Below are positions 36,205 through 49,304 of a DNA stretch of 64,000 nt, piece by piece. How positions within the stretch are numbered: position 1 is the first letter of the stretch; every line of letters begins with the position of its first letter. The position numbers and the translations under genes were made by a program. Below the pieces are notes generated by a model, which made no database searches, was not told where the DNA came from, and was given only the letters and a program-made list of their open reading frames with translations. The stretch covers positions 7,079,057 to 7,143,056 of the forward strand of contig NC_031478.1 of assembly GCF_000006565.2 (NCBI RefSeq), given 5' to 3'. The stretch comes from Toxoplasma gondii ME49. Taxonomy: Eukaryota; Apicomplexa; Conoidasida; Eucoccidiorida; Sarcocystidae.

Positions 36205-37179
36205 CATACGTCTCCGCCGTTGAAACTCGCTTGTCTCCGTGAAAAAGCCTTCGGCAGAGTTTGCGAGACCTTTTGCAAGCGGTGAAGCGACCTCAGCTGA
36301 AAGACTGGGCTGCTGCGGAACTCCGGATGGAATTTGCGTCCTTTCGTCTCCACTGTTTCTTCCTCGCCGGCCTGTCCTCGCCAAGCAGCGCAAGAACGAG
36401 AGAGGCTCTTGCAGGTTGACGGAGAGGGAGGGGCAAGTGTTCGAAGGCCTCTTTCTCATGCCTGGAAACGGCCTTTCTGTCAACAGTGGTTCGCTGGCGT
36501 CCGTTTCAGTTTCCGCGCTCCCCGGTCGCGGCTCTGAACGCCAGGCTGTCGAGACACCGCAGGGCGGGCCAGTCCACAGGACTGAAGAAGGCCAAAGAAA
36601 ACTCGGGGGAAAAGGCATGACGAATGTCTCTGTTGCGATCGCTCTGCTCACATGCAAACTCGCGCGAGGAAGAGACGACATCTGGAATGATCTCCCGGGT
36701 GTCCATACACCCGAAAACGCGTCAGCTGCGCTTGGGAGTTCGCGCGGAGAGACGTTCCGGTCTCTGCTTCGCTTCTGAGTTGTTTTCTCTTTCTTCTTCT
36801 GTTCTCCTTAGTCCTTTCTGGCCGCGTTCTTCCTGTTTTGTGCTTGAGTTCGCGCCTCTCTTCTCCGTGCTCCGTGTCTGCCTCCCGATTTCAACTTCTT
36901 CTGCCTCTGAGCTGCTTCTTCTTTAACGCTTCTCCTCTTCCTCCTCTCTGTGCTCCTGGAGTTCCTTTCCCCGAGTTGACGTTTCTCCGTTGTTTCTTGT
37001 CCGTTTCTCTCGAATCGTTTTTTCTTCGCTTACTCGTCTTCTCCCTCGCCTATTCGCTTCCTTCCTCACGTATTCGTTTCTCTTCCTTTCTGAATCGTTC
37101 TTTTTCCTCCTTGACGCCTCCGCTCTGATTCCTGCTTCTTGTCATTGCCTCTTCTCTTTTTTCCTAGCCTTTCCCCACA

Positions 37180-39911
37180 ATGCGAGCGACGAGAGCGGCG
37201 GTGCCCCGAGTCGGCCTGGCGCCTTGGCGGGTGCCGTCCGTCCGTTCCTTTTCATCTCTTTCTTCTTTTTGGGGACGGGCGTCTTCTTCTCTAAACTTTC
37301 ACTTTCGTTCTTCCGCTCCATCCTGTTCGTCGGCCTCTCGCGTCCATCCTCGTTCCCCTCCTCAGCGTTCTTCTTGTTCCTCTCCTTCTTTTTCTGGTTC
37401 TTCTTCCTCTTCTTTCTCCTCTGCTCCTTCTTGGTCGCCTTCGTTGCCGGGGTGCTCCTCCTCTCTCTCCTGCGGCGTCTCTGCCGCTCTGTCTGCTTCT
37501 CCTCCTTCTCTGCCAGGATACGCTCCTTCTGCTGCTCGCTTTTCCTCCTCTGTCGCCGCGCGGTCGCGGTTACAGCCGACGCAGGAGGCGAGCGGAGAAG
37601 CGCGAGGAAGCGCAGAGGATGCCCCGGACAGCGACGCTCGGCGGAGGTGGACAAATCCACAAGACGCTCAGTGGCCGCATCTCCCCCGTGCTGAAGTTGA
37701 AGCGTCTCTCAACCTTCTCCTCACCGACCAGGCCAGGCAACGAGACACAGGTAACGCATGCCGAACGTCTGAGGCTTCCGCGTCTTCCCCGCCTCCATGT
37801 CTGTCTTCTCACCACTCGCCACTGCTTGTCCATTTCAGGTTCTCACACAAGCAACGCATGTTCCCTCCGCGGCCGCCGAGCCTCGAGAGTCCTCTCTCAA
37901 ATCGTAGATATTTACCTCTATTCATCTGCATCTATGTCGAAACACATAGAGATCTTTATGTCTCTCCAGAAAGGATATCGATAATTAAATATATATATAT
38001 ATATATATATATAATTATATATATAGGGTTTATATATATATATAATATGAGTATATTTATAGGTACAAGTGAAGAGGTATACTTGGGTGTTTCTTCCTCT
38101 ATGTCTGTGCGTCTGTAAAATGGCATTTCCTGTACTTCTATTCCTCCGGATATTCAGTTCTGTTGAGTCTTGCAACGGTTTTTTTAAGGCGGAGAGAGAA
38201 TTCTTTCGACTTCTTTGAACTCGATTTTTTTTCTCTCAGGGGTCGCGTGGGTGACAGGCCCGGTGGGCGTCGGGAAAAGTTACATGGCGCAGTTCGCCGT
38301 TCAAAGGGCCAAGCGAGACCCCAGCCTCGCACGCGACACTCTGGTAGGCCTCGCCACTTTCCTTTCCTCAGGTTTAACTCCTTCACAACAGCAAACGCTG
38401 GAAATACAGAGACATACATATATATATATATATATACGTATATGAGTTTCTGTATGTGAATTTATCTATAAATCTATGGGCGTCTACCTCTCTCTGCATA
38501 TATATATATATATATATCCATATATATCCATAGAAGAGACTCGATTTTTTTGTTGGTACCATTGCATGCAAGATGACTGTGTCGCTGGTCCGTTTTTGGA
38601 CGTTTTCGACGAATGTGTCTGTCGGTTCATCAGAATTGCACTGTGTCAGGCGGATTTCGTTTTTTTTTTCAGGTTCTCGCCTTCGGCATGAAGGCGGTGG
38701 CGCACAGCAGCTTCCCTGTTCTCCTCGGTGTTTTTCAGAGGTCGCTTGTCAAGCAGCTGCTCTCCCAGAAAGCGTCTCTCGCGCGTCTCGCCTCTCCAAC
38801 TTCTTCTTCCCGAGGGAGGGAGACATGCTTCCCTCGCGAGGCGTCGTCTGAGGTTCTGACAGGGTGAGTCTTCCTCTCGATGATTTCAGTCGAGGCGGAC
38901 GGGTGTCGAGTTTTCTTCTTACGTTCTCTCGGTCATGCATGCATGCCGCCGCGCTTCTTGTGCAGGCTGTCTCACGGCTCGTTCTTCGTCTTTTTGCAAA
39001 CAACGTTTTGGTTCTGGCCGCGGCACTGCTCCCCTTCCCTGCGAAGCCGGCGCGTATGAACGCTCCGCCAGTGTTGGCTCCCCCCGCTTCGCTCTGCATG
39101 CTCTCTCTCAGGCCTTGGATCTGCGCCACTGTTGACGCCGCTTGCCCATCCTTTCGTCCGTCTGTTGCCTGCCTTCTGCGCTCTGCCGTTTCTTCTTCGC
39201 TGTCTTCGTCCGCGCCTCCTCCGTTCGCTATCGGGACTGGCCTCGCGCCGACGGACGAGAAGGAGAGACAAGCGAGGACGATGCGCTTCGTGGAAGCGTT
39301 GGAAGACGCGACTGTGGAAGTGAGTGCTCGGCGATAGCGGAGGCAGAGTCTCTGGATGTCCTCGACGCGAAGTTCGCCTTTCGCTGCCTCGCGTTTCCTC
39401 CGCCCACTCGCGCTCGATGGTCGATCAGGCGACGAGAGGAGTCGGGTCTCACGTCGTTTTCGGCCGTTTGTCCCTTTCGTTTTTTCTTAGAGCTTCACGC
39501 ACTGGCGAGGCTTGCTCGAGTTCCTTGCTCTGAAAGTTCCTTCGTTCTCCCTGCAAGCGAAACTCTCAGAAAAAGAGCCATGCGACGCAACCAGGTAGCG
39601 TCTCCGAAGTACACGCGGAGGCCTCAGCGAAGCCCCACACATCGTCGCGCAAAGGAAACTCTCAATTGTCTTTGTGGCTACATATTTTCTCGAATGGTCT
39701 GTCCTAGACAAGTTCATGACGCGAAGAGGAGAAGACGAGTAAAAGCCTTCTTCATCGATGTGCGACGGAACTCTCTGTTCAACGACCTCTCGACCTGTCG
39801 ACCTCCCTGCCTTTCTTTCTTTGTCTGTCTCTCGTTACTTGCCTGTCTTTCTCATTCCCTCTCTCTCTCTATATATATGTATATATACATTTGTATAGAT
39901 ATACATATATT

Positions 39912-39946
<35 letters not shown>

Positions 39947-41874
39947 GTATATCTGTCAACCGGTGTTTGCATGGTTCCATTGTACTGTGTCGATCAATTT
40001 TATTTTGTGTGAGTAAGCTGAACATTTTTAGCGGAGTTCTTCGCATCCGTTCTTTGTTTTCCGTGGAGTTCTTTCTTCTGCGCGACTGCGTTTCTCCCTT
40101 TCTTCAGTCTGCGTTTTTCGTCTGAGTTTTCTTTTCAGCGCCGCGTTCGGCCTGCTGCGGATGGCGGCGGCGCATGCAGAGAACGCAGCGTCTCGGAGGG
40201 CGAGCGAGGGCGCAGTCGCGGAGTATCCGACAGGGGAGAAAGTAAGCAAACAGAACAACGCTCTTCTATTCCAGATTCATTCTTCACGCGAAACAGCAAC
40301 CGCTGACACAGTCGAGTTTCTCATTCACGAACTCGGCGTCTCCCAAGAGACCTGAGAACGAACGTTCGATAAGTAAAGAGACAAAGAATCAAAGCCAGTC
40401 CGCCAGGAGCATGCAACGGTACCCATGTCATCTTTCCTCTGCCCACGTAGAGCTGGAAATATATATATATATATATACATAATTATGTAGTGCATATATA
40501 TGTACATACATATATGTATATATAAAGCAATCGGAATATATATATATATATATGTTTATATTTTATATATATACTATACTGATACATAGACATACATATA
40601 TAATATGCATATGTATCATGTGTAAATATTTATTATATGTATACTCTGATTATGAAATCACATGCGGAGAGAAAGGTGGAGATGTTGCCTGGTACAGATG
40701 ACTGCTTTTTCGCGACCCCTGTTAGGAGTGAACTGAATGGTGGATTTTTAAATAGCGAGGAGTTTTTTTGAGTTGCCTTGTCTTGTTTTATGTTGTCTCT
40801 TCTCTGCCTCGCGTTTTCGTTCAGTGGCTGGAATTCTTTGTGGCTCTTCTCGGAGGCGTTCAGCAGGCGACAGGGGTAAGAGCTTGTTTTCCTATTTCCT
40901 TTGTTTCTCTTCTCCCTCTTTTCTGCCGTAGAACTGTTATCTTCCCTACATCTCTTCTTTTTCTTTGTCTGCCCTCTCTTCTCCTGGAACCTCGGTTTCT
41001 TCTTCCCTTTCTCCTTCCTGTGTTTCTCTTTCGTTCTTTTCTCCTTCTTCTCCTTCCTCTCTTTCTTCTCTTTCTTGTCTTTCTTCGTCCTCTGCTTCGT
41101 CTGTTTCTTCTTCTTCTCCTCCTTCGTCCGTTTCTTCTCGGTTTTTTCTCCTCCTCGTCTTTCGTCTTCTTTTCTCCACTCTTCTCCTTCTTCTCCTTCT
41201 TCTCGTTATTCTCTTTCTCTTCATTTTCGACCCTCGTGAAGCATTGCGAGTCTTCGCACCTGCTGCTAGGCTCGATTCCTTGTCGCTCCCCTTCTCTCCC
41301 TTGTCCAGGCTTCTCTCTGTTGGAGTCTCCCTCTGTGTAGTTTTTCGTTTGCGCTCGTCAAGGAATTCTAATCGCGTATATATCCGCTTTTCAATGGAAT
41401 CTTGCACGACGGTTCTGGTCTTTGAATTTCTGCATCTGCCCGTTTCGGTGCGTCCTTTTTGCTGCAGAAATATAACGCCCATAGGGAAAAAAGATATAAA
41501 TAAATATATATGTGTGTGGTGTGTATTTATGTACATTTGCGTAATTTATGCGTACGGATACCTGCACACACCGGATGCTTCGTGATGTAAAAAACTGTAA
41601 AGAACTCATATTTTGGGGGCGTTTTCTTCCTGTGAATCGAGTGTTTCGGTGCGCTCTCTCTTTTGATCATTTGTTCCTTCGTTTTGAATGAAACTCACTC
41701 TTCAGGCTCGCCTCAGTCTATGGATTGACGACGTCGAAGTTCTTTGTCTGTCTCGATACTTGGATGAACGCGGTCCTGCCTTCCTCTCTTCTCTCAACAG
41801 AATCTTCCTATCCGTAAGCGACACAGTCTTCGCATTCAATCGTCGACATACAAATACAGTCACGTTTATATGTA

Positions 41875-41913
<39 letters not shown>

Positions 41914-44900
41914 CTGTAAGTCGATATGCAAACGTAATTATCGTGTACACAGGTATGCATGTGTATTATTTATAAAATGTTCGTGAGTGTGAGAGGGAGA
42001 GAAATGTCTCAGGGGCGCGACTGTGGCTTTCGTCGATTCCGGCAAAGGGTGGTTTCGTCTGTGACGAATGGCGTGAGTATTTCGCTGTCTTTTCGAGAGT
42101 TTATTTTTTATGCGTTTCCTTGTCCATGTGCGCACTTCACAGTGCGCCTCTTTTCTTTCGACGGTCTTCGGCACTGATCCGTTCGAGCTTTTGGCCTGCA
42201 AAGACGAGGAGAAACATCATTCAAAAGGCTTACATCCATCATCCTTTTCGTATCTTCCAGAGTGTGCATGCCTCCTTCAGCATACCGGGAATTATGCGTA
42301 CGTATATATATATATATATATATGTACATTCGTGTATTTCCAGATTTTCACATTTTGATTTTTCTCTGTTCGGTGATTTTTCTTTTCTTTGCATGAAGCC
42401 GCGGACTTCCTTTCCTTTGGTGTTGCTGACGGCGGACTCTTTGACGAGCATTCGTAGCATTTGCTTGTCTCGAGAAGAAGGAAAGAGACGCCCCCACCGC
42501 GAGTCTCTTCCCCCTGAAGTAGACGGCCGCGAAACGCAGGAAAAGGAGACACCAGCAGAGACGAAGGCGGCAGCGGCGACGGCTGGGGAGGAGAGAGAAG
42601 CGGGAGGAGATGCGACGGAGCAAGAGGAGGAGAGGAGCATGAAAGGAGAACGGAGAAACGTGGAAGTGATCGAAGTCGGAGACCTTACTCGGCAAACAGT
42701 CACGTAAGTATCCCAGAACGACCAGCAGAAAAGCACGGAGATAAAGCCAGAAGATGAGAGATGAATAGGAGGGAGAACAGAGTAAATCCAAGAGGCGGAG
42801 GCGAAGACGCGTTTGCTTTTCTTTGTCTGATGTAATCCTTCTTGGTTCTCTCGTCCGCACTTGCTCTCGTTCTCTCTTACTTTTCTTCTTTTCTGTCTCT
42901 CGTCTCTTTGTGTTTGCCGGTTCTTCTGGTTATTCTGTCTGCATCCTCTCGTTTTTCCGATATTTCTTTGCCCCTTCAGTAACCACCTTGCTTTTTTCTG
43001 CTGTCCGTTTTTCATCTGTCTCCCCAGCGACTGCCTCCTTTTCTCCACATTGGTTTGGTTCCTCTCTGCGCAGTTCTCTGTCGTCATTCCTGTATTTTTT
43101 CTTTATTTCGGGGTTTTGTTTATTTCATCGGAATTCTTTTTGTTTATTTTTCGTTTTTTCCTACTTTTTTCGGGAGGGGTTAAGCGAATTTATATTTGCG
43201 GCTTTTTTATGTTTTTTTGGGATTTTTCAGCGACATTTTGGTCCCGAGAGTCACGTCGATCCCTGAAATCCCCAGAGCGATTTTCCTCGCCGTTGGTGGC
43301 AACTGCGCACTCGTTGAAAAAATCACAAAGTAAAAAGATACATTCATTCCCTCCTTTTTTTCATGCATGCCTCTATCCATAGGTGCAATCATAGCTGTGC
43401 AATCAAGCACACATACATGTATACATCTCCATACCCATGCCTGTAAATGAAGGTATAAATACTCAGATACATCGATATATATATATATATATATGAGAAT
43501 GTTTATCCGTCTCTTGGGGTTTTGTTTCTTGTGTATTCTGCGTGCCTTGTGTATCTTTTTCTCTCGTACAAATGCCTCCATGTATGTATGTATGTACCTG
43601 CACATGTAGGACCGTGACACCTCTCCTTCCTCCCGCACATACATATACATATCTATCCACTTATATGTATTTATATATATATATATATGAATTATCTCTG
43701 CATCGGAGAAACGCTCCATTTCACTTTTGCTTTGTGCGTGTCACTGTGTATGTTTTGTATCAGGGGATTGATTAAATTGAATGGCGAGCTCTGGCTGGAG
43801 GAAAACAGAGCGCCTCCGGCAGATCACGTGAAGCAGGTGAGGCAGAAAGGCGACAAAAGCTAAATGTCTGCATTTATCGTTAAAGACGCTTCGAATCTGA
43901 GAACATAAACTGTGCATTGGCGATTTTCCCTTATTGTGCCCAACATCGGTCGATACAATTCCGCAAACGTTTTCTTCTCTTGTCTCAGATCCCGGTAAAC
44001 TCAGAATTTCCATCCATGCTTTGTACGTGGAAGGCCTGAAGCGTAGGTACCGCTTGCAGAATCGTTTCTCCTGTGCTAGATACTTATACGTTCTATATAT
44101 AGATATATATGTACATATATATATATACATATATATGCATAAGCATATATATATATATATATATATAGCTGCTTAAATGCGTGTTTGAGTACGTGTATCC
44201 AAGATGGATGCCTTGTCATGCATCAGGTACGGTTGTCGTCTGTGGTGACAGGCTGCCTTTTTTCTCGTGAATGAGTCGTTCCTTTTTTCGACGACCTGAA
44301 GTTTTTTCTATGTCTTTTTCATTTTTTTTGTTGATTCGTCATTCTCGTCTTACCCCGCCCATCTTTTGCTCCCCGTTTTTCTCAGTCACCGTCATTTACA
44401 GTTGCGCGCGGCTCTGCACCTTTTCCTTGCCTCTTGTCTCGGGGAGCCTCTGCGTGTTTCGACTGCTTCTCCGACTGCCTTTCTTCCAGAGAGTTTCGCT
44501 GCCTTGTTTTCTGTTAGCGAGTGTCTCTGTCGCGTTTTTCGCTTCTCAAGCGCGTCTTGGCGTCTCTGTCGCTCTAGGGATCCTCGAGACCTTCTGCGCC
44601 TGCTTCGTTCGATTCTCAGGTGCGAGATCCGGACGAGGCCGAGCTCGCGAGAGACGCGTCTGAGGAGGAGGAACGAGACTGGAGATGGTGTGAACGGCAG
44701 AAGGAGTTTTGCAGAAACATCACGAAAGACCTTCTCGTCGAGGTACGAATTTCACAGAGAAGATCGAGAACTCGCAGACGCCTGAAGAACGCTTGAAAAG
44801 AATACATCCACTTTTCAAGCTGCGTTTTCCCTCCTAGATGCCTCTTTGTGTCGCCGCGTTTGTGTCCAGGTGTCCATACACTCGAGTGCCTGTGAAAGTA

Positions 44901-45481
44901 CTCCGTGCGTCTGATGACTTCTCCTTTTCGCATCCTGTGCTGCGGACGGATGGTGTCTATGTTTTGCTTCCGGAGCCTCCACAGTTTCCTCTGAATCGCT
45001 TTTGCTTGACCTTTGCTACTGCGTTTCGTGCCCCCCCTGCGCTGCTCTCTCTGCGGGTGTGTGTGAACCCGATTGCAGGATGTGCGGCTGTTTGAGTGGC
45101 GCATGCAAAAGTTTCTTTCGCTGCCGCTCCTGACACAGCTGCGGGAGAAGCAGGGAAATGAAATTCACTTCCTCGTCACGGTGAGCCGGGCGGCGAGTTT
45201 CGAAGTTCAAAAGATGCGGTTCTCAGAGAGTCTCTTTCAAGACACTTGGAGGCGAAACGTTTGGACAGCGCTCACTCGTCGCGTCACCAAACGTTACGTC
45301 GCTCGAAACCGAAGCCGAAGTCCTCGCCGGTGGACCCCAAACAGAAATATATTTGAGAAGCTTTTGCAAATATGGACGAATATTTATTCATTTCTACGTG
45401 TATCTTAAAAGAACGAAGCGGATTGAAACACACGGAAACACGGAACCACAACACACATTGATACACAAATGTTTAATCACG

Positions 45482-45519
<38 letters not shown>

Positions 45520-48257
45520 ATATATATATATATATGGATATATATATATATGGATATATATATATATATGGATATATATATATATATATGTGCACGTTGA
45601 AAGAGGGAACGCCTTCAAACACACACAAACAGAAAAACACATCAGACGTTCATAAGCGAATGTCTATTTATATAACAATGTATATAGAAATAGATGTATA
45701 TTTTGAGGAAAGTTTATATTTCTCGATGGTGTAAAAGTAGGCAAGTGTTTCTGGCGACTCTCTGCACATGTCTTCGCACTTGGATTGGGAGACACGCAGA
45801 TCCTTTTTTTCGCGTTTCTTGTCCTTTACCTCCAGTAGGGTATCGTTGATGTTTTGTGATTTCTTCTTTTCGTTCCGGTGTATCTTCTTCTGTGCGGCTT
45901 CTTCAGGTTTTCGAGTCGCTGCGGTACTTTCTCTCGAAGCCTTTTCTGCTTGTTCGTGACCTGCAGCGTCTCGACAACGTCGTCATTCTCGTATGTTCTG
46001 CTTCCTTCTCTTCCTTTTCTCACGAGCCCAAACAGGTTTTCCTCGTACAGCAGCTAAAACGCGATATACACAAGGAAACGGGGGTCTGTAGAAGCAGTGG
46101 GGAGAGTGCAGAAAGCGAGGAGAAGGCAGGGAAGAAAAGACACTGCGAGACAAAGAAAAGTGCCTGAAGCAGGAAGGCACCGCAGAACCAGAAGACATGG
46201 CTCGAAGTGCGTAGAGGAGAAGCGGAACGACAGCTAAGAAGATGGACAAAACCTAGAGGACACAACAATTAAACTCAGAAGAAAGCACGAGCTGGAACGA
46301 AAGAAAGAGACAGTAAAATGAATAGGGCAAGAGCCATGAGGTAGGTGGACAGACGATACGAGAGGAGGAGATGCAGAGAGAGGTAAGAAGGACTGAGATG
46401 CGAAAGAAGATAGAAGAGAACACAGCAACTCAAGGTCGGTTTATGGCTTTGTCAAAGATGCAGTACGCGAAGAAGATAAAGGCAAACGCACTGCAGAAGA
46501 TCGAGAAGGAAGAGAGGACTCAGAGGCAGAAAGCCGAGAAGTGGAAGAAGATAAAGACGTGGAGGAATCAGAAGAAGACGATAAGCGAGAAGATAAAGAG
46601 GATGAACTCTTAGAAGATGAGAAGGAAGAAGATGCAGAAGTTGATGATTTGGAAGAAGACAGAGAGGATGACTTCCTAGAAGATGAGAAGGAAGAAGATG
46701 CAGATGTTGATGATTTAGAAGAAGACAAAGAGGATGAATTCCTAGAAGATGAGACGGCAGAAGATAAAGTCGTGGATGATTTGGACGACGAGAAAGAGGA
46801 TTGCTTCGTAGAAGAGTCAGAAGAGGTCGAAGATTTGGCAGAGGAAGAGAAAGTTGAACATGTAGACGGGTGAGAGGACAACGGCGAGGAACCGGCTGGG
46901 AGCGATGAGTGCTTAGAAGCAGAAGACGAGAGAGACGAATGAGAGACAGACAGAGTCGTAGAGGGAGATGGCGAAGGTTCTGACACAGTAGACGTCTTCG
47001 GTATCTCAGGAGAGGTCTGTGAAGATGGGAGATGACGCGAAGAAGAGAGAGACACTTGACCTGGGGCGACAGCCGCAGGTTGAGATCCTGTGCATTTCAG
47101 CGATACATGCAGACGCGAAGATGAGCTTTTCGAGGTGAAACTCATTTCGGTGGAAGCGCCATTTCTCTTCTCGCTGCTTGTAACGTGCGTAATGTCTTCT
47201 TTTTCTGAACCTGTTTTCCGCGTGGACACCAGCGAGGCACATGCATGCGCCTGGGAGAGAGACGTAGTGTCTCCTCGGAACGAAGCTTGAGCGAGCAGAG
47301 CAGATGAAGAGCTTGTCTTTCTGTCCATCTTTTCAATTTTCGTTTTTTTTTCTGCTGACGTTCGTGGGGGAAAGGAGGAGAGTCAGCGCAAAGACTGCGG
47401 GTTTTCTCGTCTCGTTTCTCGGCTTCTCGGCGAGAGAGTGCGAATCGAGTACAGGAACTCCTGTGTACTTGTTTCCTCGGACCTGCTCCTCTGGCGCTCT
47501 GAAGAAGGTGGAGGAGGCAGCGTATGTTGAGCATGCAGCTTCTCTGAAGACGCAATTGCCACTGTTTCTGCTGAACGCGGTTGCCGTTTCTTCCCAGGGC
47601 CTGCTGGATGCAGGATTGTTGACCGCGCGGTTTCAGCCGAGTCGCGTACAAGTCGCCAGCGAACTGTACAGACACCTGCTGTCAGACTACATCAGCACCC
47701 GATACGGTAGGACCTGCAAAAGAAGCGAAAGGCCGACATAAAAAGAGGGAGAGAAATGAGAGAAGGACCGGCGGGGGGAGGGGGACGAAGCGAGGCTCAG
47801 ACGCGGTGAACGCCTGTGGCTCTGAGTGAGTGACTGTCGCTGCTCCGATCATTCCAAGCAAGCAGGGAGTGAACGAGACTTCATTTCGATCCTTTGTCGA
47901 CTCCCAGCATCAGTCGCTTTCTCTCTTTTTTTTATCCATTTTCTCCTCCGTGTTGGTCCTCCTCCTTTTTCTTCTTCCTCGTTTTATCACATCGCGTTTT
48001 TCCCCCGTCGCCCGCAGGGTGTAACCCGTGTCTTTTCCTGCTTTCCGAGTCCAGTTTCCCTCGGATCTCTCCGCTTCGCTCGAGGCATTCTTGTCCTCGT
48101 GTACTTTACCGAGTTCGCGTTCGTTTTCTTTTCTTTTTGTGTCTTTTCTCTCTCTGCAGCCTTCCTTTCCGTTGACCAGAAAGCGAGCTACAACCTGAAC
48201 TGGTTGATGAATGAGAAATCCATCAAATACCACGTCGACCGTCTCTCCGAGTTTTAA
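37180..48257 (+). CDS. Putative mitochondrial P-loop ATPase, family unassigned
   Basis: Exons: 37180-37750, 38240-38343, 38673-38863, 39112-39319, 39491-39594, 40139-40241, 40825-40875, 41706-41813, 42399-42703, 43764-43836, 44620-44742, 45079-45180, 45907-45990, 47598-47706, 48160-48257. They sum to 777 residues with matching phases at every junction. Residues 1 to about 150 are rich in Arg and Ser without acidic residues, a probable mitochondrial presequence. Walker A is GPVGVGKS (197-204) and a Walker B-like strand is LWIDDVEVL (449-457); LVLLTADS (487-494) may be the sensor strand. The spacing of over 240 residues between Walker A and B is long and includes low-complexity inserts. The C-terminal half ([15 protein letters not shown] to DRLSEF) is helical. 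This resembles archaeal-type/STAND or DAP3-like (mS29) NTPases, but I cannot assign a family. The acceptor at 42398 (AAG) is the weakest junction. Confidence 0.75.
37988..38530. repeat. TA microsatellites, introns 1 and 2 of the ATPase gene
   Basis: Runs at about 37988-38045, 38408-38437 and 38500-38530 flank the Walker A exon on both sides. Confidence 0.85.
39868..40580. repeat. TA microsatellites in ATPase introns 5 and 6
   Basis: Arrays at about 39868-39950 and 40458-40580, one in each intron, with no array in the exon between them. Confidence 0.85.
41868..42323. repeat. TA microsatellites in ATPase intron 8
   Basis: Runs at about 41868-41912 and 42302-42323 in the intron 41814-42398. 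Confidence 0.85.
43472..44168. repeat. TA microsatellites in ATPase introns 9 and 10
   Basis: Arrays at about 43472-43495, 43670-43690 and 44095-44168 flank the 73-bp exon 10. Confidence 0.85.
45484..45592. repeat. Higher-order TA/GGATA array in ATPase intron 12
   Basis: TA runs are broken regularly by GGATA, giving a second-order repeat with four spaced GGATATATATA blocks. It starts about 305 bp after the donor at 45181. Confidence 0.85.
46615..46810. repeat. Three 66-bp tandem units inside a large intron
   Basis: Units start at about 46612, 46678 and 46744; the first two are near-identical and the third is diverged. They lie in the intron 45991-47597. Because 66 is a multiple of three, open frames persist on both strands: acidic on plus (46541-46873), Ser-rich on minus (47328 to 46441). 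Confidence 0.8.
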
Positions 48258-49304
48258 TCAGCAAATGGAAAAGCTACAACGTGTAAACTTGACTTGAACG
48301 TTTTATTCTCTCTGTCGCATGGAGGGTCAAATCTAAACTTTACAAAGATGCAGGGAGGTTCGTACTTCCTCAGCGGAGTCGGCCGGGGATGTCTTGCTGG
48401 TCTGTTTCCTTTTCACAGGACTCCCCTCTCAGCGCTTCTGCATCTCTCTGTTTCTCCTACTTTTTTTTCTCTACAGTGTGTCTGTGCATGCGTCGATCTC
48501 CCAGGAGATTGAACCTGCGCCGTCGCGAGGTCCTGCCGCCTTTGCCGTTTCCACCGTCCTCTCTCGACTTGCTCCTCTGTTGCTGTTTCTGTCCGGCTGT
48601 CTCTTCGTCGACCTTTCCGGGTCGTCGGTCGTTTTTCCCGCGAACCGAAAGAAAAGGTCTCGTCTTGTTTCTCTTGCCGCATCTTTTCGCTCATCTTTGC
48701 TGTTTTTTTGCGTTTCCTCTACTTTCTTTAACACAAAACTATTTCTCTGTCTCTGTACCCTCAACAGCGGCAAGGCTGTGTAGAGAGGACTCATTCTGCG
48801 GCTTCTCCACTCTAAGCAAACGCGCGAACCTGCTGCTCGAAACAGCTGGAAGCGGAAGAATTAATAGTATTAATCTCGTGCGACCTTCGGGTTCGTCCAC
48901 ATCGGCTCTACTCTATACCCCTCACTATATACATGCAAATACATATATATATATAAATATGTATAAATATGCGTATATTTGTGTGCGTGGATAACTGCTA
49001 CGACTTGTAGTGAGTGTGCGCCACATCGTGAAAAAAAAACTCCTGTCCAGGGTGCTCTAGAGACTTCTATGCCTCGGAAGTCAATAGAACTGAGGACCCT
49101 ACCTCATCCGTACGTGAGTACTGTTGGGGCCTTCGACGAGGACGCGGAAAAAGAAAGCTCTGCAGATGCTGTTGTGTTCTCTGAGGATGGAATCCCCCTT
49201 TGATGAGAGTGTATGCTACGAGGTCGGTCTTAGCGCGTCGCATGTGACGACACAGGCAATTGTTTTAGATAGACAGACATGGAAATAGTCTTACCGATTC
49301 AACT

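Larger units (their letters stand above)
35149..37179. other. Divergent promoter region, PI3K and ATPase gene
   Basis: About 2 kb separates the two starts. It contains a 13-bp triple repeat (35534-35572), a double TGCATGCA (36193-36204) and one GGTGTCCATACACC palindrome (36699-36712). The 400 bp before 37180 are strongly pyrimidine-rich on the plus strand, as expected of a leader. A 179-codon plus frame at 36239 has no recognisable domain. Confidence 0.6.

Noticed and set aside
36239..36778. 179-codon plus frame in the PI3K/ATPase spacer
   Set aside because: No domain, no supported junction to the ATPase first exon, and the ATG at 37180 with a mitochondrial-type leader is a better start.
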